A DNA stretch of 64,000 nt. Origin: an uncultured SAR86 cluster bacterium. GTDB taxonomy: Bacteria; Pseudomonadota; Gammaproteobacteria; Magnimaribacterales; D2472. The notes beneath the pieces were generated by a model. The model saw nothing but the letters and a program-made list of their open reading frames with translations. It did not search any database and was not told the origin of the DNA. Positions 35,979 to 49,084 of this stretch are shown here, in pieces. A program made the position numbers and the translations under genes. Within the stretch, counting starts at the first letter, position 1. Each line of letters begins with the position of its first letter. Where the stretch lies: positions 1 to 64,000 of the forward strand of contig CACJCN010000001.1 in assembly GCA_902591925.1 (NCBI GenBank), in the 5' to 3' direction.

Positions 35979-38900
35979 TTATTCTTCATCATTTTCTTGA
36001 AGCTCTTGCCTTAATGCTGCTTCAATATCTTCATCTGACAATGTGCTCTCTTCAAACTCACCTATTTTTTTGTTTCTTAGTTTGTCATGAAATTCCATAC
36101 CAGTACCAGCAGGTATCAGTCTTCCAACAACAACATTTTCTTTAAGGCCTCTTAAATGATCTTTTTTGCCTGTAACAGCAGCCTCAGTTAATACTCTAGT
36201 AGTTTCTTGGAAAGACGCAGCAGATATAAATGAATCTGTTGCTAATGATGCCTTTGTTATACCAAGTAACACTCTTTCATATTCAGCAGGATTTTTTCCA
36301 TCAGCTTCAGCTTTTGAATTTTCTTCTTTCAATTCTGCATAGCTCACCTGATCACCTTGAATGAATTTTGTATCACCACCATCAATAACTAATGCTTTTC
36401 TAAGCATTTGTCTTAAAATAGTTTCAATATGCTTATCATTAATAGAAACTCCTTGAAGTCTGTATACGTCTTGAATTTCATTAACAATGAAGTTAGTTAA
36501 CTCAGGTATGCCTTTTAATCTTAATATATCATGAGGGCTTAAAGGACCTTCCGAAATTACATCGCCCTTATTAACTCTCTCTCCTTCAAAAACATTTAAA
36601 GTTCGATGTTTAGGAATTAGCATTTCTTTGTTTTGAGCTTTTTTAGATGCACCTTCAGGAGTTATTACTAGCCTAACTTTTCCTTTTGTTTCTTTCCCAA
36701 ATGATATGACACCAGATTCTTCAGCCAGAACTGCAGCATCTTTTGGTGTTCTAGCTTCAAATAAATCTGCTACTCTTGGAAGTCCACCTGTAATATCTTT
36801 AGTTTTTGAGGCAACTAGAGGCATTCGAGCAATCACTTCGCCAGCAGATATTTTTTGACCATTCACAAGGTTTACAAGTCCTCCAGCAGGTAATGGATAT
36901 ACTGCTGGTTGTTTAAAATCTCCAATTAAAACTGGCTTACCTTTTGAATCTACAATTTCAATCGTTGGACTCATGTCTCTACCTGCTGAGGTTCTGTCAG
37001 CAACTTCAATGATCTCAACACTTGATAAACCTGTTAATTCATCGAGCTGTTCTCTTACAGTTATTCCGTCTTGTATGTCAGTAAATTTAACTTTACCAGA
37101 AGTTTCTGAGATTATGGGTCTCGTATATGGATCCCATGATGCTATTCTAATACCCTCCTCTAGATCGGTCGAGTTTGCAACCTCCAAAGTAGCTCCATAT
37201 GGAACCTTGTATTGTTCAATAATTTTCCCATTAGAGTCTGATATTGAACACATGGCATTTCTTGATACAACAACTTCAAGTTTGTCTTTATTTGTAACTG
37301 TTTTAATGTCATCCGAAAAGCTCACAACTCCAGAATTTTTATTAAAAATTGCATTTTCTTCAGATGAGCTTGATGCAGCACCACCAATATGGAATGTCCT
37401 CATTGTTAGCTGAGTTCCAGGCTCTCCAATAGATTGTGCAGCAACAACCCCTACAGCTTCACCTCTGTGAACCAAATGACCTCTTGCAAGATCTCTTCCA
37501 TAACAATTAGCACATACTCCTATAGGAGCATCACATGTCATTGGGGATCTGATTTTTAAGCTAGATATGTTCAATTCTTCTATGATAACTAGAGCATCTT
37601 CATCAAGCATTGTGTTAACTGGGAAAATTTCTTTTCCATCAGCATCAACTATTGGCTCTGCAATTACTCTTCCCAAAATTCTATCAGTAAGAGGCTGAAT
37701 AATTTCTCCACCATCAATGATTGAAGTGACAGTTATCGACTCAGTTGTACCACAATCTTCAATGTTTATAACTGAATCCATTGATACGTCACATAACCTT
37801 CTTGTCAGATATCCTGAGTTAGCAGTTTTTAAAGCAGTATCTGCTAAGCCCTTTCTGGCTCCATGAGTTGATATAAAGTATTGAAGAACAGACAAGCCTT
37901 CTCTAAAGTTTGCTGTAATAGGAGTTTCAATAATCGATCCATCTGGTTTAGACATTAATCCTCTCATACCTGAAAGCTGTCTAATTTGAGCAGGTGAACC
38001 CCTTGCACCTGAATCTGCATAAATATAAACAGAATTAAAAGATGACTGATCTACATTTTCTCCATCGGGATTTTTAACAGTTTCTGAACTAATTTTTTCC
38101 ATCATTGCTTTTGCAACTTGTTCATTAGCTCTAGACCAAATATCGATTACCTTATTGTATCTTTCTCCTCTTGTTACTAGACCAGAGTCAAATTGTTTTT
38201 CAATCGCTTTTACTTCTTTTTCTGATGAATCAATGATGCTTGCTTTTTCTTCAGGAATAACAAAATCATTGACGCCAATAGAGGAGCCAGACCTAGTCGA
38301 AAAATCAAAACCAAGATACATTAGTTGGTCTGCAAATATTACTGTTTTCTTAAGTCCAGCTTTTCTATATGAAGTATCAACTAATTTTGATACTGTTTTC
38401 TTGTTTAAAACAGTATTAATGTTTTTAAAACCAACTTCAGCAGGAGTTATTCTCCATATTAAGATACGTCCAACTGTGGTTTCTTCAATTGATGTATCTC
38501 CACTTTCATGAGTAATTCTAACTTTTACAGGTGAATGAATTTCTAAATTTTCTGTTTCGTATGCTCTTAAGACCTCATCAGCATTACTGAATGTTCGTCC
38601 ACCACCATTAGCGTTAGCGTTATCTCTTGTCATGTAGTAAAGTCCAAGAACTACATCTTGAGTAGGATTAATGATAGGTGATCCATCTGCTGGAGAGAGA
38701 ATATTATTGGTTGACATCATTAAAGCTCTGGCTTCAAGCTGCGCCTCCAATGTTAATGGGACATGGACAGCCATCTGGTCACCATCAAAGTCAGCGTTAA
38801 ATGCTACACAAACAAGAGGATGTAACTGAATTGCTTTACCCTCAATTAATTTTGGTTCAAAAGCTTGTAGACCAAGTCTATGAAGAGTTGGTGCCCTGTT

Positions 38901-40163
38901 TAACAAAACTGGGTGTTCTCTAATTACTTCTTCGAGCACTTCCCAAACTTCTGGAGTTTCTCTTTCAACAAGTTTTTTTGCAGCTTTGATTGTAGTTGCA
39001 AGCTCCCTATTCTCTAACTTTCCATAGACAAAAGGTTTAAATAATTCTAATGCCATCTTCTTAGGTAACCCGCATTGATGTAATTTCAAATTAGGGCCAG
39101 CAACAATTACAGATCTTCCAGAATAATCAACTCTTTTTCCAAGTAAGTTTTGTCTAAATCTTCCACCTTTTCCTTTAATCATGTCAGCAAGAGATTTTAA
39201 AGGTCTCTTATTTGTACCAGTTATAACTCTTCCTCTTCGTCCATTATCTAAGAGAGCGTCAACTGACTCTTGAAGCATTCTTTTTTCATTTCTAACAATA
39301 ATTTCAGGAGCATTAAGTTCCAATAATCTTTTTAATCTATTATTTCTGTTAATAACTCTTCTATAGAGATCGTTGAGATCAGAAGTTGCAAATCTTCCAC
39401 CTTCTAGGGGTACTAAAGGTCTTAAATCTGGTGGTAAAACTGGAAGAACATTCATTATCATCCATTCAGGCTTATTTCCAGAATTGTTAAAAGCTTCTAA
39501 TAGTTTCAATCTCTTTGAAAATTTCTTTAGTTTTGTTTCTGAATTTGTTTGTGGAATTTCTTCTCTAATAATTCTAATCTCATCATCTATATCAAGCTCT
39601 TCAAGCAGTATTTGCACTGCTTCAGCACCCATTCCAGCAGAGAATTCGTCTCCAAACTCCTCGTATTTTTCTACCCACTCCTCCTCAGTAAGGATTTGTC
39701 CTTTTTCTAATTCAGTAAGTCCAGGATCAGTAACTATATAACTTTCAAAATATAAGACTCTTTCTATTTCTCTTAGAGTCACATTAAGTAACAAACCAAT
39801 TCTTGATGGTAAAGATTTAAGGAACCAAATATGTGCAACTGGCGCTGCAAGATCAATGTGACCCATTCTTTCTCTTCTAACTTTTGCTAGAGTTACTTCA
39901 ACACCACATTTCTCACAGACAACACCTCTGTGTTTCATTCTTTTATATTTACCACAGATACATTCGTAATCTTTAACAGGCCCAAATATCTTTGCACAAA
40001 ATAAACCATCTCTCTCAGGCTTAAATGTTCTGTAGTTTATTGTTTCAGGTTTCTTCACTTCACCAAAGGACCAAGATTTAATTACTTGAGGAGAGGCTAA
40101 GCCTGCAGAGATTGTTGTGAAGTCCTCTTGACCAGTTTTTAAAGAATTTAATAAGTCTTTCAA
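35979..40163 (-). CDS. rpoC: RNA polymerase beta' subunit
   Basis: 1394 aa; [15 protein letters not shown] catalytic motif. Confidence 0.99.
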   Translation of the reverse strand: MKDLLNSLKTGQEDFTTISAGLASPQVIKSWSFGEVKKPETINYRTFKPERDGLFCAKIFGPVKDYECICGKYKRMKHRGVVCEKCGVEVTLAKVRRERMGHIDLAAPVAHIWFLKSLPSRIGLLLNVTLREIERVLYFESYIVTDPGLTELEKGQILTEEEWVEKYEEFGDEFSAGMGAEAVQILLEELDIDDEIRIIREEIPQTNSETKLKKFSKRLKLLEAFNNSGNKPEWMIMNVLPVLPPDLRPLVPLEGGRFATSDLNDLYRRVINRNNRLKRLLELNAPEIIVRNEKRMLQESVDALLDNGRRGRVITGTNKRPLKSLADMIKGKGGRFRQNLLGKRVDYSGRSVIVAGPNLKLHQCGLPKKMALELFKPFVYGKLENRELATTIKAAKKLVERETPEVWEVLEEVIREHPVLLNRAPTLHRLGLQAFEPKLIEGKAIQLHPLVCVAFNADFDGDQMAVHVPLTLEAQLEARALMMSTNNILSPADGSPIINPTQDVVLGLYYMTRDNANANGGGRTFSNADEVLRAYETENLEIHSPVKVRITHESGDTSIEETTVGRILIWRITPAEVGFKNINTVLNKKTVSKLVDTSYRKAGLKKTVIFADQLMYLGFDFSTRSGSSIGVNDFVIPEEKASIIDSSEKEVKAIEKQFDSGLVTRGERYNKVIDIWSRANEQVAKAMMEKISSETVKNPDGENVDQSSFNSVYIYADSGARGSPAQIRQLSGMRGLMSKPDGSIIETPITANFREGLSVLQYFISTHGARKGLADTALKTANSGYLTRRLCDVSMDSVINIEDCGTTESITVTSIIDGGEIIQPLTDRILGRVIAEPIVDADGKEIFPVNTMLDEDALVIIEELNISSLKIRSPMTCDAPIGVCANCYGRDLARGHLVHRGEAVGVVAAQSIGEPGTQLTMRTFHIGGAASSSSEENAIFNKNSGVVSFSDDIKTVTNKDKLEVVVSRNAMCSISDSNGKIIEQYKVPYGATLEVANSTDLEEGIRIASWDPYTRPIISETSGKVKFTDIQDGITVREQLDELTGLSSVEIIEVADRTSAGRDMSPTIEIVDSKGKPVLIGDFKQPAVYPLPAGGLVNLVNGQKISAGEVIARMPLVASKTKDITGGLPRVADLFEARTPKDAAVLAEESGVISFGKETKGKVRLVITPEGASKKAQNKEMLIPKHRTLNVFEGERVNKGDVISEGPLSPHDILRLKGIPELTNFIVNEIQDVYRLQGVSINDKHIETILRQMLRKALVIDGGDTKFIQGDQVSYAELKEENSKAEADGKNPAEYERVLLGITKASLATDSFISAASFQETTRVLTEAAVTGKKDHLRGLKENVVVGRLIPAGTGMEFHDKLRNKKIGEFEESTLSDEDIEAALRQELQENDEE

Positions 40164-40172
40164 TTTATTCTC

Positions 40173-43100
40173 CTAATTTTCTAAATCTAATTCGATGTTA
40201 ATTCCTAAAGATTTAATCTCTTTGCTTAAAACGTTAAATGATTCTGGAACATTGGCATCCATTTCATAACTTCCATCTACGATATTTTTATACATTTTCG
40301 TTCTTCCAGATACATCGTCAGATTTAACAGTAAGCATTTCTTGAAGAGTGTATGAAGCTCCATAGGCCTCAAGCGCCCAGACCTCCATTTCACCAAATCT
40401 TTGACCTCCAAACTGAGCTTTACCACCAAGTGGTTGTTGTGTAACAAGGCTGTATGATCCGGTTGATCTAGCGTGCATTTTGTCATCAACTAAGTGGTTC
40501 AATTTAATCATGTACATATAACCAACCGTTACAGGCCTGTCAAATTTAGATCCAGTTCTTCCATCATAAAGACTAATCTGACCTGATTCTGGAATGTCTG
40601 CAAGCTTAAGAAGATCTTTAATTTCACTTTCTTTTGCGCCATCAAAAACCGGAGTAGCAATTGGTAAGCCATCTCTAAGATTTTCAGCAAGCTCATTAAT
40701 TTCAGTATTATTAAGTGAGTTAATATCTTCTTTATTCGCAGCATTTTGGTTATATAGTTTATCCAAATAAGATTTGAGTTCTGCTGGTTTTGCATTATCT
40801 TTAATCATTTTATCTATTTTTCTTCCTATACCTTTTGCAGCAGATCCCATATGTGTTTCAAGTATCTGACCAACGTTCATTCTTGAAGGAACTCCTAGAG
40901 GATTTAAAACAATATCAACTGGATTTCCTTTTTCATCATAAGGCATATCCTCAACAGGCATGATTTCAGAAATAACACCTTTGTTTCCATGTCTTCCTGC
41001 CATTTTATCTCCAGGCTGAATTCTTCTTTTAATTGCCAAAAAGACTTTCACAATTTTAATTACGCCTGGTGCTAAATCATGACCCCTAGTAATTTTTGCA
41101 ACTTTTTCCTCATATCTTGCTTTAATATCTTTGATATATTGCTTATATGAGGTTTCTGTTTCTTCAATTACAGTATTAACAGAATCATCGCTGGTTCTAA
41201 GAGAGAAAATATCATTTAGTTTAAAAGATTCTAGTTTTTCATAAGAGAGAACCTCTCCTTTTTTTACGCCATTTCCTTTGACTATTTTTTTAGACTTTAG
41301 GAGCTCACACAGTCTAGTTTTAGTCGCTTGTTCTACAACACCCGCCTCTTCATCAGCATCTTTTTTCGACTGATCAAGATGATCTTGCTCAATTGCTTGA
41401 GTCCTTTCATCTTTTTCAACACCATCTCTAGTGAAGACTTCAACACCTATTACTGTGCCTTTTGAACTTGATCTCTGAGATGTGTCTTTTACATCAGAAG
41501 CCTTTTCTCCAAAAATTGCTCTTAACAATTTTTCTTCAGGAGAAAGTTGAGTCTCACCTTTAGGTGTAATCTTTCCTACTAAAATATCTCCTGGCTCAAC
41601 TTCAGCGCCAACATATACAATTCCGCATTCATCGAGCTTGTTTAATGAGCCTTCTCCAACATTTGGAATATCTGCTGTAATTTCTTCTGAACCAAGCTTT
41701 GTATCTCTGGCAATACAAACTATTTCCTGAATATGAATTGATGTGAATCTATCTTCTCTTGCAACTTTCTCAGATATTAAAATTGAGTCCTCAAAGTTGT
41801 ATCCATTCCAAGGCATAAAGGCAATTCTGATATTTTGACCTAGTGCTAATTCCCCATTATCAACAGAGGGTCCGTCAGCAAGAATATCGTCTTTTTTAAC
41901 GACATCACCTGCTTTTACAATCGGACGTTGATTAATACAAGTGTTCTGATTTGATCTTGTATATTTAATTAGATTATAGACATCTGAAGCAGTTTTAGAC
42001 TTCTTATCGGTTACACGAACAACAATTCTTGAAGCGTCAACGCTTTCTACAACTCCTGAATTTTTAGCAACAATGCAGACTCCAGAATCTCGTGCTACAA
42101 CAGTTTCTAATCCAGTTCCTACTAGTGGCTTCTCAGCTCTAAGGACTGGAACTGCTTGTCGTTGCATATTAGATCCCATTAAAGCTCTGTTAGCGTCATC
42201 GTGCTCTAGGAATGGTATTAAAGAAGCAGCAATTGAAACAACTTGCTGTGGAGATACATCCATTAAATCAATTCTGTCTGGGGACATTAACTCAAATTCA
42301 TTTGCATGCCTTACAGCAACAAGATCATCCACAAATCGATTGTTTTTATCAAGCATTACATTTGCTTGAGCAATAACGTGCTCAGCCTCATCAATTGCAG
42401 ACAAATATATGATTTCATCTGTAACCTTGCCTTTTGATACTTTTCTATAGGGAGTTTCAATAAAACCATATTGATTTGTTCTTGAATATGATGCAAAAGA
42501 ATTAATTAATCCAATATTTGGTCCTTCTGGAGTTTCAATTGGACAAACTCTTCCATAATGAGTCGGATGGACATCACGAACCTCAAAACCAGCTCTTTCT
42601 CGTGTTAAACCTCCAGGACCTAGAGCAGATACTCTTCTTTTGTGAGTAATTTCAGACAATGGATTGTTTTGATCCATAAATTGAGACAACTGACTCGAAC
42701 CAAAGAACTCTTTAATAGCAGCAGTTACAGGTTTTGCATTAATTAAATCTTGTGGTCCAAGTTCATCAGCCTCAGCCATACTGAGTCTTTCTCTCACAGC
42801 TCTTTCAACTCTTATTAAACCCACTCTAAACTGATTTGCAGTCATCTCACCAACAGACCTAACCCTCCTATTTCCAAGATGGTCTATATCATCGACAGTA
42901 TCATGACCATCACGAATATTAACGATACCTTTCATAACTTCTATGATGTCTTTCTTGTCTAAGACATGGGGGTTTTCTTTTTTGTCGTCAAGCCTCAATC
43001 TTCTATTGAATTTCATCCTTCCGACTTCTGAGAGATCATATCTGTCCTCATTAAAGAAAAGATTATTAAAAAGCGTTTCTGCAGAATCTTTGGTTGGTGG

Positions 43101-44234
43101 CTCACCTGGTCTCATCATCCTATAAATTTCAACCAAAGCTTCAAGTTTATTTGTTGTTGAGTCTGCTCTTAGTGTATTAGAAATATATGGTCCTTTATCT
43201 AGCTCATTTATATAAAGACACTTTAACTCTTTAATTTCATTCTCTTTAATTGCTGTTAAAACATTTTCATCTATTTCTGTATTTGCTGAGAATAAAACCT
43301 CACCTGTTTCTTTATTAAATATATCTTTTGATAAAACCTTTCCATACAAAAACTCTTCAGCTAAAGAGATCTCACTAGCTTTAGAGCCAGTAAGTTCTTT
43401 AATGTGTCTGGCTGTAATTCTTTTGCCAGCCTCAACATAAACTTTGCTTTTAACTTTAATATCAACAGATAATGTCTCTCCTCTTAATCTTTCAGGAATT
43501 AGGGCTGCCTTAACTGAATCTTTATCGAGTTTAAATATGTCTTCTTCGTAAAACTCTGACAATATTTCTTCAGTACCCATATCAAGTGCTCTTAGCATAA
43601 TAGTGGCTGGTATTTTTCTTCTTCTATCTATTCTGCTGAATAGAATATCTTTCGGATCAAATTCAAAATCAAGCCAAGACCCTCTGTATGGAATAATTCT
43701 TGCAGAATATAAAACCTTTCCTGAAGAATGAGTTTTACCTTTATCGTGATCATAAAAGACGCCTGGAGATCTATGTAATTGAGATACAACAACCCTTTCA
43801 GTTCCATTGATGATAAATGAAGCGTCATCAGTCATTAATGGCACTTCGCCCATAAATACTTCACCTTCTTTTATGTCTTTTACTTCTTCAAAATTTGAAT
43901 CTCTGTCAAATAAGACCAATTTAACCTTTATTCTTAGGGGTGCAGAATACGTCAATCCTTGAATTAAACATTCTTGAACGTCGTATGTGTTTTTGCCAAG
44001 TTCGTAAGAAACATATTCTAAGGCTGCATTGCCTGAAACACTTTTAATTGGAAATAAGGATTGAAAAACTTCCTCAAGTCCTTGTTTCTTTCTTGCTTCA
44101 GGTGCCACATCAGCTTGCAAAAATTCAGCATAAGAATTAGTTTGGGTTTCAATCAAGTTTGGCAGATCCATCACCTGAGCGAAGGTACCAAAATTCTTTC
44201 TTATTCTTTTCTTTTCTGTATAGCTATATGGCAT
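40173..44234 (-). CDS. rpoB: RNA polymerase beta subunit
   Basis: 1353 aa; [64 protein letters not shown]. Confidence 0.99.
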   Translation of the reverse strand: MPYSYTEKKRIRKNFGTFAQVMDLPNLIETQTNSYAEFLQADVAPEARKKQGLEEVFQSLFPIKSVSGNAALEYVSYELGKNTYDVQECLIQGLTYSAPLRIKVKLVLFDRDSNFEEVKDIKEGEVFMGEVPLMTDDASFIINGTERVVVSQLHRSPGVFYDHDKGKTHSSGKVLYSARIIPYRGSWLDFEFDPKDILFSRIDRRRKIPATIMLRALDMGTEEILSEFYEEDIFKLDKDSVKAALIPERLRGETLSVDIKVKSKVYVEAGKRITARHIKELTGSKASEISLAEEFLYGKVLSKDIFNKETGEVLFSANTEIDENVLTAIKENEIKELKCLYINELDKGPYISNTLRADSTTNKLEALVEIYRMMRPGEPPTKDSAETLFNNLFFNEDRYDLSEVGRMKFNRRLRLDDKKENPHVLDKKDIIEVMKGIVNIRDGHDTVDDIDHLGNRRVRSVGEMTANQFRVGLIRVERAVRERLSMAEADELGPQDLINAKPVTAAIKEFFGSSQLSQFMDQNNPLSEITHKRRVSALGPGGLTRERAGFEVRDVHPTHYGRVCPIETPEGPNIGLINSFASYSRTNQYGFIETPYRKVSKGKVTDEIIYLSAIDEAEHVIAQANVMLDKNNRFVDDLVAVRHANEFELMSPDRIDLMDVSPQQVVSIAASLIPFLEHDDANRALMGSNMQRQAVPVLRAEKPLVGTGLETVVARDSGVCIVAKNSGVVESVDASRIVVRVTDKKSKTASDVYNLIKYTRSNQNTCINQRPIVKAGDVVKKDDILADGPSVDNGELALGQNIRIAFMPWNGYNFEDSILISEKVAREDRFTSIHIQEIVCIARDTKLGSEEITADIPNVGEGSLNKLDECGIVYVGAEVEPGDILVGKITPKGETQLSPEEKLLRAIFGEKASDVKDTSQRSSSKGTVIGVEVFTRDGVEKDERTQAIEQDHLDQSKKDADEEAGVVEQATKTRLCELLKSKKIVKGNGVKKGEVLSYEKLESFKLNDIFSLRTSDDSVNTVIEETETSYKQYIKDIKARYEEKVAKITRGHDLAPGVIKIVKVFLAIKRRIQPGDKMAGRHGNKGVISEIMPVEDMPYDEKGNPVDIVLNPLGVPSRMNVGQILETHMGSAAKGIGRKIDKMIKDNAKPAELKSYLDKLYNQNAANKEDINSLNNTEINELAENLRDGLPIATPVFDGAKESEIKDLLKLADIPESGQISLYDGRTGSKFDRPVTVGYMYMIKLNHLVDDKMHARSTGSYSLVTQQPLGGKAQFGGQRFGEMEVWALEAYGASYTLQEMLTVKSDDVSGRTKMYKNIVDGSYEMDANVPESFNVLSKEIKSLGINIELDLEN

Positions 44235-44266
44235 AAATGCTTCCTTATTAATTTAATATGATCGTT

Positions 44267-44650
44267 CTACTTAAGTTCACCAGTAGCTCCAGCTTCAGTA
44301 AGCTTAGCTAACATCTCTTCGGCTTCCTCTTTTTTAACACCCTCTTTTAAAGTACTAGGTGCTCCATCAACCATATCTTTTGCTTCTTTTAAACCAAGTC
44401 CAGTTATAGCTCTTACAGCTTTAATAACTTGAACTTTTTGATCACCTGCTGCTGCTAAAACAACATCAAATGCATCTTTCTCTTCAGCTGCTGGAGCGTC
44501 ACCGTCTCCACCTACTGCTGCTGGTGCTGCTGCAACAGCTGCTGCTGCTGTAACACCAAATTTTTCTTCAATAGCAGAAATAAGATCTACCAGATCCATA
44601 ACTGACATTTCCTCTATTGCTTTTAAGATATCATCTTTATTAGTTGCCAT
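44267..44650 (-). CDS. rplL: 50S ribosomal protein L7/L12
   Basis: [26 protein letters not shown]...[38 protein letters not shown]. Confidence 0.98.
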   Translation of the reverse strand: MATNKDDILKAIEEMSVMDLVDLISAIEEKFGVTAAAAVAAAPAAVGGDGDAPAAEEKDAFDVVLAAAGDQKVQVIKAVRAITGLGLKEAKDMVDGAPSTLKEGVKKEEAEEMLAKLTEAGATGELK

Positions 44651-44668
44651 TTTTATTCTCCTTATAAT

Positions 44669-45199
44669 TTAGGCTGACGCCTCTTTGTTGTCTCGAACTG
44701 CTGTTAGAACTCTTGCAAGCTTGCTCGGAACCTCATTAAGTAAGGTTGCAAACTTGCCTACTGGAGCCTGTAATACATTGGCAATGAGTCCATATGCTTC
44801 ATCTTTAGAAGGAAGTTTTGCCAAAATATCAATTTGACTTCCATCTAATAATTGCCCTTCGACTACCAAAGCCTTAATTTCAAGTTCATCAAAATTTTTA
44901 GCATAAGTCTTGAGCAATTTTGCAGCTGCACCTGGCTCTTCGAAAGAAAAAGCAAATAGTGAAGGTCCAAAAAGAACTTCGTCAGAACATCCAAAATCAG
45001 TTCCTTCAAAGGCTAATTTAGCTAACGAATTCTTTATCACTTGAATATGAATACCTGACTGATTTGCTTTAGTTCTAATCTCAGAAAGTTCAGACACTTT
45101 TAAGCCTCTTGCATCAGAGATGACTAATGAAGATGCATTTGATGCAACTTCTTTAACGTCCTGAACTATTTTTTCTTTTTCACTCTTAGATAATGCCAC
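44669..45199 (-). CDS. rplJ: 50S ribosomal protein L10 (GTG start)
   Basis: MALSKSEKEKIVQDVKEVASNASSLVISDARGLKVSELSEIR. Confidence 0.97.
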   Translation of the reverse strand: MALSKSEKEKIVQDVKEVASNASSLVISDARGLKVSELSEIRTKANQSGIHIQVIKNSLAKLAFEGTDFGCSDEVLFGPSLFAFSFEEPGAAAKLLKTYAKNFDELEIKALVVEGQLLDGSQIDILAKLPSKDEAYGLIANVLQAPVGKFATLLNEVPSKLARVLTAVRDNKEASA

Positions 45200-45360
45200 A
45201 GCAATTCTCCAATTAAAGCCTTTCGGCTATTTGGCGACAAATTGCAAAAATTACAATTTGAACACCCCCTACGTAGGCAATTAAGTCTTTCGACACCTAC
45301 GGTCTTCGACGGCTGCGTAAAACGCAACTATCTAGTTTTACATCGCTGTAAAACTAAAAC
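45200..45360 (-). promoter_or_regulatory. Structured rplJ leader (L10-leader position)
   Basis: Inverted repeats 45333-45356 (TAGTTTTACA-TCGC-TGTAAAACTA), 45238-45260 (CAAATTGCAA-AAA-TTACAATTTG) and 45217-45228 (AGCC-TTTC-GGCT) in the rplA-rplJ gap. Confidence 0.65.
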
Positions 45361-46053
45361 TTATCCCAACTCGCCAGGATTTATTTTTATACCTGGTCCC
45401 ATTGTGCTACTAATGGCAATGTTGCCAATATAAACACCTTTAGCAGATGCTGGTTTTAATTTTTTTAATTCTTCTAATAACGCTGAAGCATTTGCTTTAA
45501 TTTTATCTCCATCAAAGGATACTTTGCCAATACTTCCATGAATAATTCCATTTTTATCTGTTCTAAATCTTACTTGTCCAGCTTTCACATTTTTAATAGC
45601 TGTTTCAACATCGTCAGAAACTGTTCCAGTTTTTGGATTCGGCATTAGTCCTTTAGGTCCTAGTACCTGACCCAATTTACCAACCACTTTCATTGCTGCA
45701 TTTGATGAAATAACAACATCAACATTAATTTCTTCTTTTTGAAACTTTTCTGCTAAATCATCCATTCCAACGAAGTCTGCTCCAGCTTTTTCTGCTTGAC
45801 TAGCATGATCGCCATCGGCAAATACTGCTACTTTTACTTCTTTACCTAGGCTATTTGGTAGAGTAACAGCTCCTCTTACATTCTGATCAGATTTATTAGG
45901 ATCCACTCCAAGTTTCACAGATATATCAATTGACTCATCAAACTTTTCGGACTTAACTGATTGAATAATTTCCATGGCTTCAGTAACAGAATAGGTTTTT
46001 TCGGGATCAAGTTTTTCCTGAATAATTTTTTGTTTTTTAGTTACGCTACTCAT
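45361..46053 (-). CDS. rplA: 50S ribosomal protein L1
   Basis: [35 protein letters not shown]. Confidence 0.98.
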   Translation of the reverse strand: MSSVTKKQKIIQEKLDPEKTYSVTEAMEIIQSVKSEKFDESIDISVKLGVDPNKSDQNVRGAVTLPNSLGKEVKVAVFADGDHASQAEKAGADFVGMDDLAEKFQKEEINVDVVISSNAAMKVVGKLGQVLGPKGLMPNPKTGTVSDDVETAIKNVKAGQVRFRTDKNGIIHGSIGKVSFDGDKIKANASALLEELKKLKPASAKGVYIGNIAISSTMGPGIKINPGELG

Positions 46054-46478
46054 AAATCTGTTTCAACGCCCATGCTTCTTGCCGTTCCTGCAATGATCTT
46101 TACAGCTGCATCCATATCATTTGCATTTAAATCTGGTTCTTTTGCCTTTGCTATGTCTTCTAATTGTGATCTGGTGAGTTTTCCAACCTTTTCTCTGTTA
46201 GGTTCTCCACTTCCTTTTTGAATATTTAGGGCTTTTCTAATTAAAACAGCTGCTGGTGGAGTTTTTACAACAAAATCAAACGATTTATCTTCATATACAT
46301 TTATAACAACTGGAAGTGGCATACCTTTTTCAGATTCTTGAGTAGCAGAATTAAATGCATTACAAAAATCCATAATATTAAGACCAACTTGACCCAAAGC
46401 TGGACCTACTGGTGGACTTGGATTTGCACCTCCAGCTGGAATCTGTAACTTTAATATATTAACAACTTTTTTTGCCAT
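46050..46478 (-). CDS. rplK: 50S ribosomal protein L11
   Basis: [35 protein letters not shown]. Confidence 0.99.
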   Translation of the reverse strand: MAKKVVNILKLQIPAGGANPSPPVGPALGQVGLNIMDFCNAFNSATQESEKGMPLPVVINVYEDKSFDFVVKTPPAAVLIRKALNIQKGSGEPNREKVGKLTRSQLEDIAKAKEPDLNANDMDAAVKIIAGTARSMGVETDL

Positions 46479-47005
46479 TATGTTTTCTCAATCTGCATAA
46501 AATCTAACTCTACTGGGGTTGCTCTTCCAAGAATTTGAACTGAAACTTTTACCATATTTCTTTCATAATCAACATTCTCAACAACTCCATTAAAATCATT
46601 AAAAGGTCCATCACATACTCTTATTACCTCACCAGGCTCATACAGTGTTTTTGGAGCTGGAGCATCCTCCCCAACCTCAATCCTATTTATGATGTTATTT
46701 ACGTCATCTTCAGAAATTGGTAATGGCTTATCTCTGGTCCCACCCACAAAACCAGATACACGTGGCGTAGATTGAACTAGCTGCCATGAATCATCTTCTA
46801 AATTCATTTGAACTAATATATATCCAGGAAAAAATTTTCTTTCAGTAGTTTTTTTAGCGCCGCCCTTCAATTCAACTATTTGTTCTGTTGGTATTAGTAT
46901 TTCTCCAAACTTTTCAGATAGGTTATTTAATGCGATTCTCTCCTCAAGAGCAGCTTTAACTTTTTGCTCATAGCCAGAATAAGCCTGTATCACATACCAA
47001 TCCAT
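46478..47005 (-). CDS. nusG: Transcription termination/antitermination protein NusG
   Basis: [37 protein letters not shown] domain. Confidence 0.98.
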   Translation of the reverse strand: MDWYVIQAYSGYEQKVKAALEERIALNNLSEKFGEILIPTEQIVELKGGAKKTTERKFFPGYILVQMNLEDDSWQLVQSTPRVSGFVGGTRDKPLPISEDDVNNIINRIEVGEDAPAPKTLYEPGEVIRVCDGPFNDFNGVVENVDYERNMVKVSVQILGRATPVELDFMQIEKT

Positions 47006-47008
47006 TAA

Positions 47009-47371
47009 TTATCCTAAAACTAAACCTGTTAAAAAACTAAGAAGGGATTCAAGTCCCCAAAAAAATAAACATAAAACAACGATTGCGCCAAATACGATCA
47101 TAAAAGTTTGTGTTGTTTCCATTCTTGTTGGCCAAACAACTTTTCTTATCTCCGTTCTAGATTCTCTCATTAACTTAATAGCGTTTGTGCCGAAGCTTGT
47201 AATGGCAATTATTCCAAGTCCGATGATAAAAAGAAATAGCACTCCAAGAACTCTGTATAAGAATGCAACCTCGACAAAATAGCTATTACCAACAACAGCT
47301 GCCGCAAATACAACCAATGCTAATAACCACTTAAGGTTATCAAGAGTTTTCGAAGTAGACCCTTTATTCAT
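47009..47371 (-). CDS. secE: Preprotein translocase SecE
   Basis: LMRESRTEIRKVVWPTRMETTQTFMIVFGAIVV. Confidence 0.96.
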   Translation of the reverse strand: MNKGSTSKTLDNLKWLLALVVFAAAVVGNSYFVEVAFLYRVLGVLFLFIIGLGIIAITSFGTNAIKLMRESRTEIRKVVWPTRMETTQTFMIVFGAIVVLCLFFWGLESLLSFLTGLVLG

Positions 47372-47400
47372 AATTCAACTCTCTACCAGCTCGTTCCTCA

Positions 47401-47476
47401 TGGCAGGCCAGGAGGGACTCGAACCCCCAACCCCCGGTTTTGGAGACCGATGCTCTACCAATTGAGCCACTGGCCT
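47401..47476 (-). tRNA. tRNA-Trp (CCA)
   Basis: AGGCCAGTGGCTCAATTGGTAGAGCATCGGTCTCCAAAACCGGGGGTTGGGGGTTCGAGTCCCTCCTGGCCTGCCA. Confidence 0.97.
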
Positions 47477-47495
47477 ATAATTTTTCATTTTCCTC

Positions 47496-47528
47496 AAAGA
47501 CAAACAAGCCGAGGCATAAAGCCTCGGC
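47496..47528 (-). terminator. Hairpin terminator/attenuator downstream of tuf
   Basis: Minus strand GCCGAGGC-TTTAT-GCCTCGGC followed by TTGTTTGTCTTT; 8 bp perfect GC-rich stem. Confidence 0.7.
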
Positions 47529-47542
47529 CAAAAAGTCTTATG

Positions 47543-48733
47543 TTACTCTACTATTTTTGATACTACGCCAGCACCAACAGTTCTTCCACCTTCTCTAATT
47601 GCAAATTTCAAACCTTCGTCCATTGCAATTGGTGCAATTAATGAAACAACCATTTTGATATTATCTCCAGGCATAACCATTTCAGTACCTTCAGGTAATT
47701 CACAAGCACCTGTTACATCAGTTGTTCTGAAATAAAACTGAGGTCTGTAATTATTCATAAATGGAGTATGTCTTCCACCCTCATCTTTACTTAGAACGTA
47801 AATTTCAGCTTCAAACTTTGTATGTGGAGTAATAGAACCTGGTTTTGCAATAACTTGTCCTCTTTCAACAGCCTCTCTCTCAACACCTCTTAGAAGAACA
47901 CCGCAATTCTCGCCAGCCCTTCCTTCATCTAAAGATTTTCTAAACATTTCAACACCAGTACATGTTGTTGAAGAAGTTTCCTTGATACCAACAATCTCAA
48001 GCGGATCACCAGTGTTAACTATACCTGTTTCAATCCTTCCAGTTACAACAGTACCTCTTCCAGAAATTGTAAATACGTCTTCGATTGGCATAAGAAAGTT
48101 GCCATCAACCGGTCTTTCGGGCTCAGGTACGTATGTGTCTAAAGTCTCTATAAGCTTTTGAACAGAAGGTACTCCAATATCAGAAGTATCTCCTTCAAGT
48201 GCTTTTAATGCACTTCCTACAATTATTGGTGTATCGTCTCCAGGAAAGTCATATTCATTTAGTAGCTCTCTGATTTCCATTTCAACCAATTCAAGCATTT
48301 CAGGATCGTCGTTTTGATCAGCTTTATTCATGTATACAACGATATATGGAACACCAACTTGTCTTGCAAGTAATATGTGTTCTCTTGTTTGAGGCATTGG
48401 GCCATCAGCAGCACTTACAACAAGAATAGCACCATCCATTTGAGCAGCTCCAGTGATCATGTTTTTAACATAATCAGCGTGACCAGGACAATCTACGTGT
48501 GCATAGTGTCTCGCTGTAGATACATACTCAACGTGAGATGTAGCAATTGTAATACCTCTTTCCCTCTCTTCAGGTGCATTATCGATATTAGCGAAGTCTA
48601 CCGCATCACCACCATATACTTCAGCTGCAACCTTTGTTAAAGCAGCGGTAAGAGTAGTTTTACCATGATCAACGTGACCAACAGTTCCCACATTTACGTG
48701 GGGTAAGGTTCTTTCAAATTTTTCTCTAGCCAT
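47543..48733 (-). CDS. tuf: Elongation factor Tu
   Basis: [33 protein letters not shown]. Confidence 0.99.
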   Translation of the reverse strand: MAREKFERTLPHVNVGTVGHVDHGKTTLTAALTKVAAEVYGGDAVDFANIDNAPEERERGITIATSHVEYVSTARHYAHVDCPGHADYVKNMITGAAQMDGAILVVSAADGPMPQTREHILLARQVGVPYIVVYMNKADQNDDPEMLELVEMEIRELLNEYDFPGDDTPIIVGSALKALEGDTSDIGVPSVQKLIETLDTYVPEPERPVDGNFLMPIEDVFTISGRGTVVTGRIETGIVNTGDPLEIVGIKETSSTTCTGVEMFRKSLDEGRAGENCGVLLRGVEREAVERGQVIAKPGSITPHTKFEAEIYVLSKDEGGRHTPFMNNYRPQFYFRTTDVTGACELPEGTEMVMPGDNIKMVVSLIAPIAMDEGLKFAIREGGRTVGAGVVSKIVE

Positions 48734-48762
48734 TTTTATGCCTCTCTAAATTTATTACAAAA

Positions 48763-48837
48763 TGGAGCTCATAACCGGACTTGAACCGGTGACCTCTTAC
48801 TTACCAAGCAAGTGCTCTACCGCTGAGCTATATGAGC
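48763..48837 (-). tRNA. tRNA-Thr (GGT)
   Basis: GCTCATATAGCTCAGCGGTAGAGCACTTGCTTGGTAAGTAAGAGGTCACCGGTTCAAGTCCGGTTATGAGCTCCA. Confidence 0.96.
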
Positions 48838-48944
48838 CCGTTCATTAGCATCCTATTTTTGGTGGCGTATTATCACTCTAAAAGACTATAAACTCAACCT
48901 TTTTTAGAAGATATTTTGCGCTTAATTTTTAGATTAAAAATCAA

Positions 48945-49028
48945 TGGTGGAGAGGGTAGGATTCGAACCTACGTAGCCGAAGCGGCAGATTTACAGTCTG
49001 CTGGTATTAACCACTCACCCACCTCTCC
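48945..49028 (-). tRNA. tRNA-Tyr (GTA)
   Basis: GGAGAGGTGGGTGAGTGGTTAATACCAGCAGACTGTAAATCTGCCGCTTCGGCTACGTAGGTTCGAATCCTACCCTCTCCACCA; long variable arm. Confidence 0.97.
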
Positions 49029-49084
49029 ATTTAAAGGTAAGTATTTTTGTTCTAGAATGTCTTTAAGTCAACTAATTTCTTAAT

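Noticed and set aside
36973-39741. Several plus-strand ORFs (60-146 aa) opposite rpoC
   Set aside because: Shadow ORFs of a conserved, certain gene; same reasoning applied to antisense ORFs over rpoB, fusA, dnaK, tuf, rplE, rplD and others.
49029-49084. Promoter for the tRNA-Tyr/tRNA-Thr/tuf unit (TTGACT on the minus strand)
   Set aside because: The -35-like hexamer is good but no convincing -10 at 16-18 nt; not reported as a feature.
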